Below, in pieces: positions 1 through 10,974 of a DNA stretch of 64,000 nt. Every line of letters starts with the position of its first letter. Positions within the stretch are counted from its first letter, which is position 1. A model generated the notes under the pieces. The model made no database searches. It was not told the origin of the DNA and saw only the letters and a list, made by a program, of their open reading frames with translations. Where the stretch lies: assembly GCA_002104905.1 (NCBI GenBank), contig MCFE01000490.1:1-64000 (forward strand). Direction: 5' to 3'. Made by a program: the position numbers and the translations under genes. The stretch is from Basidiobolus meristosporus CBS 931.73. Lineage: Eukaryota > Basidiobolomycota > Basidiobolomycetes > Basidiobolales > Basidiobolaceae.

Positions 1-3000
1 CCCGTCCAGGTTTGGTGGACCATTGAGAAGCAGGAATTCAGCATAAACTGCTCCACTTGATTAAAATAAATAGCTTTATTGGTTCTCTAACACATGTAAT
101 TAATGTCTCTGGAATATGTCACCTGCGAGATGATTCCGCTCAAAATCCATTTGTTTGGCAATACTTATAGAGCAAGTTGTAATAGTCATCCATCAGTTGT
201 GGCTTGAGCACCGTTCACTCCCTTTTGCTTACCTGGTATTGCTCTTGTTGTTCATAACACCCGTCATTATCGAAGTGGCTATACATCACTCTCTCGTCCT
301 TCTCTCTCCACTCAATCTATATACTACTCTTCGTTACCGGGGAACAAGAAAATCGCTCGGATTACTTGGTAGCTGTATGTAAGAGCATTGGGTATGAAAG
401 AAATCAAGGCATGGCATCAATAGTTTTCAGTCATGTATTCAGCATATACAATTTGATTTGGAATACGTATTTATTTATTTATTACTACAAATTATTTCAC
501 TCTCAACAACCCCAATTGCATCCATAGTGACTCTAGCATTCTCGGCCCTGGTATATGCCCCTCTACCATATCTTCCCCATAGCTCTTCGGAGCCCCCTTC
601 TGAATTATTTGCTTCTTCATCAACTCCGTTGGTAACAACTCCTAGATCTGCTTCCTGCTTACTGAAGAGTTTTTATTCAAGGTACTGCTAGTCATTTGGT
701 TAAGAAGACCATCAACGTAGTACCAAATGTTGCGAGCATCTTCTTCCTTGTTCACTGGAACCTCTATACCACTTGACCGCTTTGTGGATCCCGGATGGAG
801 ATAGAGGGGCTTGCTACATTTGTGCTAATCACTTACGTTGGATTCTGGAAGGCAAAGCTGGCTATTAGCAGAATGCATACAAGGGTAAACTACTTATGCA
901 TGTTTGATGCTCAATGTTCAATACGATTTGTTATGCTGACTATATCAACAAGGGCATCCTGATTGAGTTTGCTAAAACAATTTGTGCTCATTTCCACTCT
1001 GAATTACAAAGCCAAGATAAAGCTATAATTGTGTGCAGCCTAAAACATAGCTACAGCTCTGTTGATTTGCCATTAGATTCACTAACTCTCAGACTACCCT
1101 TACATAGCATATCATATAATATGATTGTTGTATTGGTTGCAGGTACAAGAGGCACATTTAGCCTTGGTGTCTTCTGAGATCTTTGAAATTCACTACCAAT
1201 CTCCAGGTGGGATTTCATATACATGATGTTTGTAGCATAATTAGATATCTCATACTCAGTGGGAGTAGACTGTACATATGGCCACAGTCAACAAGATCCA
1301 GACTTGTAGCTGGACTCATCTAACTTATTAGCACTGAAAAACTACTCTAATAATGCCAGTTGTGGGTATTAGAGGGTAGATACTTGGGGCAAATAGCTTG
1401 ATGAAGTAGTTGTCAACATAGAAGAGGCGCTTGGCAGAGCAAGTGGATGATTTTACTTTTTCTGTATTAGCTTTTTGGTCTTAAAAGTAATATAAATATT
1501 TACACATGAGCTTGCCAATATAAGCACATATATTATGCCCCCAGGCTTTAAGAGCATGTGTACAGCATTTGGGGGCCATTTAGTAGCTCTTGGAACTCTC
1601 ATGCACTGAGTACTTGACAACTTGGTAAGTTTATAGGTAAGTTCCAACATAATTGATGCAAGAAATACCAAGGCTGCTGGGTAATGATCCAAGTGATTAA
1701 GCTAATGAGGTATATTGGTGAAAATACAAAGCTTACAACAGCCAGGACTGCAGAAATTATCAGAAAAGTATCACTAAAGCACTGTTAAAAAACCATGTAA
1801 AATACAAGTTTTGCATAGTTGATAGAATTAATCAGTAAAAGTACAGCTTTCACATTTGGCATATCACACGATATGGACAATCAAGCATATTTACTTTTCA
1901 AGTTACTTTTGGCATCCCCTAAACTAATGTATTAGCCTGTACTGCAGTACATGCCAAGATGACATATGAGGTTCATCCTGAAATACATTTTGTTTGACAT
2001 ATATTTCCCAATAAAAACTCAATGTAGCCAGTAGGCTCTGTTACTTAAAGTTTAGTTGCATTTACTCTAGTGACTCTCTCTTTCCCTAATGCTGGCCTGG
2101 TGATGGGAATTCGAGACACATTTTTGGGGATTTCTGTTGATGCTGGAAATGCAAAGGTGTCAATCCAGTGCTAAATATACATACATATCATTATTGTGAT
2201 ATCGTGACTGTGCAAAAAGTATCAGGCTTCTCCAAATATGTTAGATACCCTGTTGACCCCACTCAGACTAGAAACGCTTTTTATAGCTGTGCCCTCTGGG
2301 CCCAAGAGTAATTGAATGGAGGACGGGAGAGTGGCTCTTAAGACCAAATTTACCAAGCTCTCAACACTTCAATTGGCATTTAGATTGATGTCTTTTTTCG
2401 AAACGCCTAATTAATAAGGAACATTTTAGCTTTCTGTAGTAAGGTGTTTATAAATGTCACGTACGCGGATCTCCAAATCCAAAGTTCTCTCTGGTCTCTT
2501 GTGTACTGGATAGAGCAAATACCAACAAAATTCGGCTATTCGAAGTAGGAATATCAGCCAAAATCAACAAGACTTGATTATCCGCTTTAGAACTTGTTTA
2601 GTTTTTTTGCATTTACCGTGCTTTTACACATTCAAAATATACTCTTTCCCCGTTGCTGGCCAGATGAAATTCTATTAATAAATATTATTAAAAGGTGTAT
2701 TAGTTGAGTAGGAACAAGTGCTTCCCTTAATTCTTCATTTTGCACTGAGGCGATTTATTGGTATAAACTCAGCCAAATATCCCTCTTTCCTCCAATCAAA
2801 GCATGTCACTTTGAGTACCATTTTACTCGCTTTACACTTCACATGTCCGGAGCATCCCAGGCTACATATGTTGTCATCAAGCCATCTGGTCAATCTTATC
2901 TATACTAGCACTCTACTGATGACTCGATATTGATTATGCTGCTTTCCTTGTGGGATTGTACCAAAGTTATACTAGAGAGCCATTCAGCACTATTAGGCAA

Positions 3001-3680
3001 CGTCAGATATCAATAAGCAACATATTGAATCAACCAACCTCCAGGGCAACTGCTTCGGTATTCAACACCAAGTTCCTGACTATTGCATTTACATGGCTAT
3101 TTCCATACTAGAATGCGTAGTGACATCAAGCTATTACTATCAACCAACAGCAGATTCCACATATATTTGTATCACATTTACAGCGATAACCATGATTTGT
3201 TCAGCTACGCAAGAACTGCCTACATTATGCAAGCACTTATTAGTCTCCTGCCACGCATCATCCTTCCAATTCCTACCAGCCACTCCGGGCTTGGTAATCA
3301 AGAGGATAAACAAATTGCCACGAGCTTTGAGGCTGTTTGCCAAGACCAAGAACAATATCTGGTAGATTGGACTGATTGGCAGTATATGCATCCTATACTA
3401 CTTAAGGTCAGTCACAACCGAGTACCTTTGTGGTTCGACATGTTACGTATATATATATATCTGAATACGATCCATAATATAATTAGTATGATTACTAATG
3501 GAACGGTGGGTTGGATAAATTAGCCAATTTAAGCTTGGAGCATCGAATGCATGTCTATTTAGGCTTTTTTAATCGGGTAAACCCCCATATTCCATTTGAG
3601 GAAGGCTGGCGCACCGAATATCTGGGTTCTTGCTAAACTGGCGCTACTAACGCAATTTTGAGTTTGTTGCAAAACCTAAA
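1..3680. other. Gene-free AT-rich stretch
   Basis: No reading frame here is convincing: the longest open frames have no recognisable domain, no typical splice pattern and no homology I recognise. The stretch is AT-rich and resembles the decayed repeat DNA on the right of the window. The only recognisable piece is a copia-like motif near 1,240 (listed separately). A small gene with many introns could be missed. Confidence 0.5.
1215..1330 (+). mobile_element. Possible copia reverse transcriptase/RNase H relic
   Basis: A short frame reads leucine-aspartate-isoleucine-serine-tyrosine-serine-valine-glycine around 1,243-1,270, then degenerates. The same motif, which is typical of the segment between reverse transcriptase and RNase H of Ty1/copia elements, occurs at 60,020-60,065 in the copia fragment on the right. 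Only this motif supports the call. Confidence 0.35.
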
Positions 3681-3684
3681 CTTC

Positions 3685-3690
3685 TATAAA
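3685..3690 (+). promoter_or_regulatory. TATA box of the solute-binding protein gene
   Basis: TATAAA lies 37 nt before the ATG at 3,727. Similar boxes stand at comparable distances before other lone genes in the window. Confidence 0.55.
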
Positions 3691-3726
3691 ACGGTAAGGC
3701 AATCTTGGGTTTACTTCAATCCAACC

Positions 3727-4881
3727 ATGAAGTTTTCTTTCTCTTTTTCTCTATCTGTTGCCATCGCATCACTTCTTCCTTCCGAGTCGGGTGCCAAGCC
3801 ATGGTATTTAAAGAGGGAAGAAGCTGAGCTTCAACGACTTTACAAAGATACCCTTGCCGAAGGTGGCATGATAACCGTCTATGCTGGAGGAGATCTACCG
3901 AATGCAGGTGCGGATGTGGTCAAAGCATTCGAAAGCAAGTTTCCGGGGACTACCCTCAATATTACTACTGATCTTAGCAAGTACCATAATGTGTTGATTG
4001 ACTCCCAGCTTGCTAAGGGCGGGGATGCTTTGGAGCCTGATGTCACCCACTTGCAAACATTACATGATTTCCCTCGCTGGAAAGCACAAGGAGCCTTGTT
4101 AAAGTAAGTTTCTAATCACCCGTGGAGATGACAGAATGAGTCCTCATAGTTTAATAGGTACAAACCCATCGGTTTTAAACACACTTATGCTCCGTACAAA
4201 GACAAGGAAGGATACTACTGGGCGACCAACGTGTTTTACTTCACCAACCTTATCAGTAACACTATTACTGGTAAGAAACAGCCGATTGAAGCTAGAGATT
4301 ACTTGAACCCAAAACTCAAAGGAGGAAAAATCATCTATACCTATCCCCACGATGATGATGCGGTCCTCTATCAATTCATGCAACTAATCAAGCAGAATGG
4401 CCTCAAGTGGTTCAAGGCCTTCCTTGCCCAACAGCCACTCGTTGTGCGTGGAACCGGAACTCCTGCATTCTACATCAACAACGGAACATCCTTGGCCAGC
4501 TTTACAACCAGTGGTTCTTTGACACCGATTAAAGGAGCCAAAAGCACCACCATTGTTCCCAAGAAAACCTTCTTCCAATCTTGGGCGCAAACAGGAGCCA
4601 TCTTCAAAAAGGCGAAGCATCCAGCTGGTGCAAAGCTCTATGTCAGCTGGTTGACGTCTTATGATGTGCAAAAGAACCTTATGTCCGATACTTGGTCTCC
4701 AAGAACGGATGTTCCACCACCAGCAGGACTGAAGCCTATCTGGAAGATCAAGAACACTGACCCCCTCGGTTTCCGCGATTATATGTTAAACCGAGCTCAG
4801 GTAGAAAAAGATATGAAATTCATGAGAAAGTATATTGGCCCAGTTGTAGGAAAGTCACCATTAGACTTGGAATACAGCTAA
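3727..4881 (+). CDS. Secreted bacterial-type solute-binding protein (ABC Fe3+-binding component-like)
   Basis: Two exons, 3,727-4,103 and 4,158-4,881, joined across a 54-nt GT...AG intron, give 366 residues. The reading phase is kept (377 nt, then 724 nt) and the junction restores a lysine. The first ~22 residues (MKFSFSFSLSVAIASLLPSE) form a signal peptide. The mature part has the look of a periplasmic binding protein of the bacterial Fe3+/spermidine ABC family: an early strand ITVYAGGDLPNAGADVVKAF, then a mixed alpha/beta fold with an aromatic-rich middle (EGYYWATNVFYFTN). No ABC permease or ATPase is nearby. Fungi are known to carry such proteins, believed to come from bacteria; the intron and signal peptide show adaptation to a eukaryotic secretory route. 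The ligand is unknown; iron or another small solute is possible. Start chosen at the ATG that begins the signal peptide and follows the TATA box. Confidence 0.85.
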
Positions 4882-4947
4882 ATACCATGCTGCTGTGAAC
4901 TCAAATAGTACTTCTAGTTTATCGTTGACTGAAATTGCTATTCTTTT

Positions 4948-4953
4948 AATAAA
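4948..4953 (+). terminator. Likely polyadenylation signal
   Basis: AATAAA 67 nt after the stop codon of the solute-binding protein gene. Confidence 0.45.
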
Positions 4954-4959
4954 CCACTG

Positions 4960-7560
4960 TACTTTTGAGATCTATTTATTTATAGCTGCCAGTTTGTGTT
5001 TGTGTATATCAGATATAATATTAAATCAAAAGCTTCGATCAGATAACGAGGTGACTATTTTCCATACTCATTTCTTCAAGGACCTTGGCCATCAATACCT
5101 GGAAAGTAAGCAAGAAGGCGGAAGCCGCTATATCTACCGAGAACAAGCATCTGGCCAAAGCTTCCCCTAAGGCCCATTTGTCTACACCCACTTACCTTTC
5201 ATATTAGTTTTTACTGCTTTATAAGGTTACTCCATGGGATTTAGGTGATCTAATATAGAACAGGGATGTGTTATGAAAAGATGTGTGGCAGGTATTTTCA
5301 GTATGCCCAAAACTCGAGCTAAGAATAAACCCATAGGAAGGTGGGATATTCATTTTTTCCACGAATGTGGTTGGACCCACCTGATACAAGGAAGGGAGTA
5401 TTCTCATTGAAATATATACATGTTGGCCTTACATACTGAATAATATATGATGGTTTCGATTACCTGCACCATCACCAGCAAACATTGGCACTTTCACGCA
5501 CAAATCAAGTTATACGGTTGTGCATCCTTTTCGCACCGGATCCCAGGACTTCAGGCCTATGGTCATTGCTCCACTCATTATGGCTTTAGTTGGAAAACAA
5601 CCCGATGGAAACTCGGAAATACCTACCAGCGTGCCGTATGGCATTGCATGGTCATAAAAAACAAACGCATAAAAATCGATTTCCGGAAATTTTCACTCCA
5701 ATTGTTTCTCGCGTGATACTTTCGGTCAGTGCCAAGAATATGGCAGATTTAGCAGCTAGCTCCTGTGTCTCGGGCAAGCCCCCTTTGTGGGTACCACTAC
5801 CACGCTCAATAAAGATTTGCTATCTTACCGGATTCTGGCTGAAACCTGGTATTATAAGCAGTGTTCTTATCACCACCTTTTGTGAGCCGTTACATGCTCG
5901 GTGGCACGTGCCCCTAGATTCACTTGTTATCAGTTACGAAATGCGTGAAAAAGCAAGCGTGCCAACTAAATACATGCATCTACGGCCTTAAAAGCAATCT
6001 TGATTTAATCGGATCTCATCTATTCACATCTTGCTAGGTAATTTGTACTGGAATCGGTTGACTTTGACTTGTTATGGAGAAGCGATTGGATCCACTACCA
6101 CCAAACGCTGACACCATTACCTTCCATGGATTGATTGTCACTGTAATAGCAAACAACATGAAACGGGAATACTTATACAAATATTACGTGTGTGTATAAT
6201 CGATGTACTTCTAAATTCCAAACGCATCCACAATGGCTAGTATGAAGATTTTGAGGTTATGTTATGCCCGGTGTGTTTATCAACATAAGCCTCCTTTGTA
6301 TTATTGCTCTCTTTACACATCACGCCCCATGCGTATGACTACAACTTACTTAGATGCCATGAATGACTTTGCGCGTCCAGGTTCACTTGCTTAAATCAAC
6401 CACTTTCTTACGTTTGCTCGATCTTTACTCCATAAACCAACAACTTTCTTATGTTTGCTTAACTTTTTCTCCATAAGCTAATCACTTGATTGCAAAATAT
6501 AGGATTTTCAGAATGCTGATAGAAATGGATGTGGGATGTACACAATAGGTGGATTGGGCAAAAAATGCGATGTAAGCCAATAGGCACTTGTGTGCTATAT
6601 ATAAGCCCACGGCAAACTGAGTATATTTGCTGAGCCAGAGGTGATATAAATACCATCACAGAGCAGTATCCCTGAGAGATGACTAACGGATAAAATCCGA
6701 TTTGTAGAAAAATCAAGCTAGAATTGATTAACAGATGTTCTACGAAGGATCCTATTGGGCTTTTAAAACTTCGCCATCTTTTCCATCCGACAATCCTTGA
6801 CTGCTTAATGACGACTTAATATTGTTTTGGGTTATGTGTGCAAAACTTGGGGTTGACAGACGACACTGGGATGATCGTCTAGCAAAAAGTAATTAACGAT
6901 GAAGAAATTCGTACCACTCTTACTTATCCCAGCTTAGCTCAAAAACTTGTTCAATGCCACGCACACTGAGGTGTTCAACAATTCTCAATAATTAAAACGA
7001 CAAACAATGATTCAGCGCAATGATCGTACAACAGAAGATTCTTGTCTTAGGTAGGGCTGAGCTATCTGGTTGAGCCATGGCTAATTCATGGCTACACCAT
7101 CGGATTCTCGAATCATTTGATTTCTCCAGGTGAACATATATGGAAGTCCATAGGCCATTGGACCGTGAAATTAACACAAACCACCGCTTATCCTCAAATC
7201 GCAGGACCATTGCTTGTTACGCCTATATCGTAGGAACACCAACCTCACTGATCCCCAAACATTTCCAGGCCCTTGCAGCTCGTTGATGCTAACGAAACTA
7301 TATCGATTATTTCCGAAGATTGTCCTGAGACTTTGGTTGAACGTGAGGTGATTGATTAATTGGAAGTAACCGATATTGCCGATCGCGCTGATTGGATGGC
7401 TCCACATTGTACTCGCTCATTGATGTATGATGGCCAAAAGCGTTGCCATTTCGATGATGGAGGTGACTGGAAGCGGAGGTGCTCGAATTAGTAGATTTGG
7501 GTTTTAGCAGCTCTCTGCATTTGCAACTGAACCAATGTTTAATCTGTATCACACTGAGAC
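4960..7560. other. Gene-free interval
   Basis: No open frame here looks like a gene. Overlapping frames at 5,447-5,991 have no recognisable domain and no clear start context. I see no RNA gene or repeat. Confidence 0.45.
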
Positions 7561-7564
7561 TCCA

Positions 7565-7572
7565 TATATAAT
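7565..7572 (+). promoter_or_regulatory. TATA box of the seven-helix protein gene
   Basis: TATATAAT lies 57 nt before the ATG at 7,629, a spacing like that of the other TATA boxes in this window. Confidence 0.5.
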
Positions 7573-7628
7573 GATACGTTTCCTCCAACCACGCACACCT
7601 TTCCTTTCCACCTGCTTCACCACGTTTG

Positions 7629-8570
7629 ATGGCTGCGTTAATATTCATTCCACTCGCCCATTATGTAGTGGGGGTGTGTTTTGGGATGACAGTGGTCGTT
7701 GCTATATCATTTGCTTTTGTACGGGGTTGGCGCACCTCTGGGATTGTCTCCCACCGCATACTGTACTTTGTGGCACTGTTTAACTTTGTGTACGCGCAGG
7801 TCAAGATAGTCCAGATGAACGGCGCCCACGACAATCGATGCGTCGTTGCTGAGAATCTTTCGGTATTTTTCTATCACGGAAGCAACACCCTCCAGTACAT
7901 CTACTATGTGACTCGATACAGAGAGGTGTATGGGGGAATGTGGTCGCTAGCCCTCCCCGTTTTTGTGATAATTGTGTATGCAGCGGGCATTCCATTGAGC
8001 ATCATATTGAATGAAACCGCGATCGCCGCCGACGGTTCCTGTTCAGTCATCCATCCTCCAATATCCTCCTTTTTACCATTAACTGCCTCTTTCATGGTGT
8101 CGGTCTATATGTTGATCATGTTTCTGGCACCATTTGTTAAGCAGTGCATGCTACCCAGTGAAGACCGTAATCCCCAGCTTGTGTTCGTTGCTCGCAACTT
8201 ATTTATTACCAATACGATTGCCATCTGCTTCAATATTTTCTTCAATCTCTCCCTGATCACTCCCCTAGAACAATATGCGCCCTTGCTCTCCATGGTGGAC
8301 CTAACCATCAACTATCTGATGGTTTGCCTACCGTACTTCCTGACCCGCCTTTGCACCGCCCGCGGAAACTCATTCCGTTGGACGGCCGAGAACCAACACG
8401 ACAGAGAGACCACCCTTCACCAGAGCGATCATTGCGAAGGCGGGGCTTCCAAGTATCATCACAGTGAGTATGGTCACCAGTTCCCGAATTCTTCTAGCCG
8501 TAAGTCATCCGACGAAAACGGGGTCATACCACTGGTCGCCGTCCACAAATTTCATTCTCATTTAGGATAG
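7629..8570 (+). CDS. Seven-transmembrane protein, possible GPCR-like receptor
   Basis: A single exon of 313 residues beginning at the ATG in the sequence MAALIFIPLA. Seven hydrophobic segments can be counted: about residues 2-30, 40-58, 74-96, 104-126, 146-172, 190-210 and 215-240. They are followed by a polar, His/Ser-rich cytoplasmic-type tail of about 70 residues (many HxH, SSS and KSS patches). The third loop carries a VTRYREVYGG segment after helix 3, in the place where GPCRs have a DRY-like motif, but the motif itself is not DRY. I cannot assign a known fungal receptor class. The layout (seven helices, no long N-terminus, Ser-rich tail) fits a receptor better than a transporter. It lies alone between two secreted-protein genes, and its own promoter has a TATA box. 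Confidence 0.7.
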   Translation: MAALIFIPLAHYVVGVCFGMTVVVAISFAFVRGWRTSGIVSHRILYFVALFNFVYAQVKIVQMNGAHDNRCVVAENLSVFFYHGSNTLQYIYYVTRYREVYGGMWSLALPVFVIIVYAAGIPLSIILNETAIAADGSCSVIHPPISSFLPLTASFMVSVYMLIMFLAPFVKQCMLPSEDRNPQLVFVARNLFITNTIAICFNIFFNLSLITPLEQYAPLLSMVDLTINYLMVCLPYFLTRLCTARGNSFRWTAENQHDRETTLHQSDHCEGGASKYHHSEYGHQFPNSSSRKSSDENGVIPLVAVHKFHSHLG

Positions 8571-8698
8571 AAATATCACCAAACATGTACTATTACCTAA
8601 CCATTCCATGTGTACTGTAGTAACCCTAACCCTTTGCTAATATAAATGGATTCTTGAAACCAACACCTCAGCACACCCATACGAGGAAATTAGTGGAA

Positions 8699-8704
8699 TT
8701 TATT
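8699..8704 (-). terminator. Likely polyadenylation signal of the SMP-30-like gene
   Basis: AATAAA on the minus strand about 90 nt beyond the stop codon at 8,792. Confidence 0.4.
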
Positions 8705-8791
8705 AATTGTTTAGTAGCTATTATTGTAAATAAAGCAAAATCTCTGAAGCATAGGCGCTCTACGCTACTAAATGGTGCTCGGTGCGCGACC

Positions 8792-9949
8792 TTAATTAAG
8801 CTGAACACCTTGGAAATTTAGCTTAGTATGGTAGATCTCGGTTTCAGATAGGATGAACAAATCGTTTTTGGCGAAGACAAGATTGGCACAACGGACGGTG
8901 TTGATTTTGCCGAGAAGTGTACCTTGAGGGGAGTACACATTCACACCATCTCCAGATCCGACATACACGTTACCTCTGACGTCAAGCTTAATTCCGTCAG
9001 GGATGCCAGTATCACTCATAGCAAAGACTCTGCGGTTGGTGAGGAACACGCTGCCATCCACCTTGCGGCTGACATCGTAGGAATACACGGTGTGGGGTCT
9101 CTTAACATCGGTTTGGCCCACGCCAGTGGTGAATCCGGTATCGGAGATGTAGGCGATTTTCTCGTCTGGCGAGAATTGGAAGCCATTTGGCTTGACGAAG
9201 CCATCGGCCACTAAACGGACATCTCCAGTTTTGGGATCCCAACGGTAAACAAAGTCACCCAACTGTGGCTGTTCACGGAACTTCTGCTCGAAGCCGTAAG
9301 AGGGATCAGTAAACCAGAATGATCCATCCTTGCGGGAAACGGCAACATCGTTCAATGAGTTGAATTTAAGCCCGAAGAAGTTGTTCAAGAGGATCTTGGT
9401 CTCGTAGGTCTCGGGATCCATGGAGTAAATGGCAGCGCCGATGCTTCCCTTTCCTTGGCCGACAATAATGGCCTTGCCGTTGTAGAAGGTGCCACCGTTG
9501 GGAAGGTGGATGTCCACGCTAGGAGTTACTTTGCTGACTTCGAAAGTCTCCACACTCATCTTGTATACATCGGCGTACTGTTCGGTACCGGAGGTGTCTC
9601 CTAGGCGGTTGCTGGTAAACATGATTTCGTTGGTCTTTGGCACGTAGATACCGGCCTCGTGGGCAAAAGCAAAGTCCTTCTCAGCAACAAGAGTAAGAGT
9701 AGCGTTGGTGCCAATGATATCATAAAATCCCTTGTTGTATACGATGAAAGCAGCCTCTCCGGACTCGGCTAAGGTTTTGTTTCCAACCTTTGTCTTGGAG
9801 AATGGCTCACCAACCTCTCTAGAGAAAGGCTCGGACAACACGTTGTAGTCGGGGCCAATTTCAATGACTTTGGAGTTGCTCTTGGCGTGAACGACAACTG
9901 CGGAAGCCGTGACGGCGAGAGAAATTAAAAAGCTGCTAAACCCGCGCAT
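8792..9949 (-). CDS. Secreted SMP-30/gluconolactonase-like (lactonohydrolase) protein
   Basis: Intronless gene of 385 residues. I start it at the internal ATG (9,947-9,949) because this yields a clean signal peptide (MRGFSSFLISLAVTASAVVV, then HA) and lies about 45 nt after a TATA-like box; the frame stays open 31 codons further upstream. The body has the six-bladed propeller features of the SMP-30/gluconolaconase/LRE family: an acidic metal ligand in HEAGIYVP, then NGGTFYNGKAIIVGQG, the LNDVAVSRKDGSFWFTDPSY block (Asn and Asp metal ligands) and SDTGIPDGIKLDVRGNVYVG (Asp ligand). Family members hydrolyse sugar or aromatic lactones with a divalent metal; fungal secreted forms include lactonohydrolases. 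Substrate is not predictable here. Confidence 0.88.
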   Translation of the reverse strand: MRGFSSFLISLAVTASAVVVHAKSNSKVIEIGPDYNVLSEPFSREVGEPFSKTKVGNKTLAESGEAAFIVYNKGFYDIIGTNATLTLVAEKDFAFAHEAGIYVPKTNEIMFTSNRLGDTSGTEQYADVYKMSVETFEVSKVTPSVDIHLPNGGTFYNGKAIIVGQGKGSIGAAIYSMDPETYETKILLNNFFGLKFNSLNDVAVSRKDGSFWFTDPSYGFEQKFREQPQLGDFVYRWDPKTGDVRLVADGFVKPNGFQFSPDEKIAYISDTGFTTGVGQTDVKRPHTVYSYDVSRKVDGSVFLTNRRVFAMSDTGIPDGIKLDVRGNVYVGSGDGVNVYSPQGTLLGKINTVRCANLVFAKNDLFILSETEIYHTKLNFQGVQLN

Positions 9950-9992
9950 TATGAAAGAGAAGATTTTGTAGGGTACGCCGTGGATCAGGAGG

Positions 9993-10001
9993 CTATTTAT
10001 C
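9993..10001 (-). promoter_or_regulatory. TATA-like box of the SMP-30-like gene
   Basis: GATAAATAG on the minus strand, about 45 nt before the start codon at 9,949. It supports the shorter start, since the longer open frame would begin upstream of this box. Confidence 0.45.
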
Positions 10002-10918
10002 CTCCCCAAGGTGACACCAAGCAGTGTGGTGCCACATTTCATTGACCTGAATATAAACGCTCAATGAGGTTGAGCATCGAAAGTGGCAAGTGCTGTAACA
10101 TCAACAATTTTTTTACTCCCATCGATCAAATTGGACGTTTTGTATTGCTTCATTCCATTGAATAAGAAGCCAATTTTAGGCTCGCTCGCTCATGCAGGCT
10201 TAATATGATAAGATGGCCATTTTCTTCCTTCAGCCGTTTTCCACAGGCTAAGGTACTATTGGCAAGTACACCTCATCGCGACATCCCAATCAAGGAATTC
10301 TCTCCAGTCGCCCAATAGTAAATTTAATCTTGCTTACTTGTTTACTTGTCGACATGCGATCTTGCATTTCGTGACATTGGTACCACAACTCTAGCTTTTA
10401 TAACCTTGGCCATCATATGATCCTGGCAGAAATATGTTCTGAGAACCTTGTACGCAAGCTGTGGTAAATAGACATGCCGAGTCGATTGCCTAATCTGGTT
10501 TAACCACCAACCTAGTCAAACTAGATTAATATAACCCACTTGGAGCTGATTCTAGAATAATGGGGAATGATTTAACCTAATTACGAACATCGATTAACTA
10601 CGTAATTAGGTCATGTTGGCAGATTTGTTGGATACTTTCCACTGGTTCAAACTGCAGCTCCCGCTCGGTCTAGGCCACCCATCTGCGGTACAGGCTTGAA
10701 CTTCAATGACCTATTACACATTGACAGCTCCATGCTAATCAATGTCCTATTATCTTGTATATCTTTTCTCGGGTAGGCAAGGCCAGTATCTCCAGTCCAA
10801 CTGACCAATCAACATTCTTGGTATACAAGTTCTTGGGTAGCGAAGATCCACCTGGAACATTCATTGAAGTATGGCGAGGAATCCGAGTTTCGAATATTCA
10901 GCCATACCAGACGGTCAA
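10002..10918. other. Divergent intergenic region between the SMP-30-like gene and ERO1
   Basis: About 0.9 kb that must hold both promoters. Apart from the two TATA boxes I recognise no defined operator, repeat or RNA gene. Open frames at 10,755-11,051 are covered by the ERO1 leader and first exon. Confidence 0.5.
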
Positions 10919-10934
10919 ATATATATATATATAC
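10919..10934 (+). promoter_or_regulatory. TATA tract of ERO1
   Basis: An alternating AT tract of 16 nt, 41 nt before the ERO1 ATG at 10,975. Confidence 0.5.
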
Positions 10935-10974
10935 ATTACCAGCGAGGATTCTTGGTATTTACAACTTAACTACA

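Noticed and set aside
8621-8636. Telomere-like taaccctaacccttt
   Set aside because: Only two units, lying inside ordinary intergenic DNA; chance occurrence.
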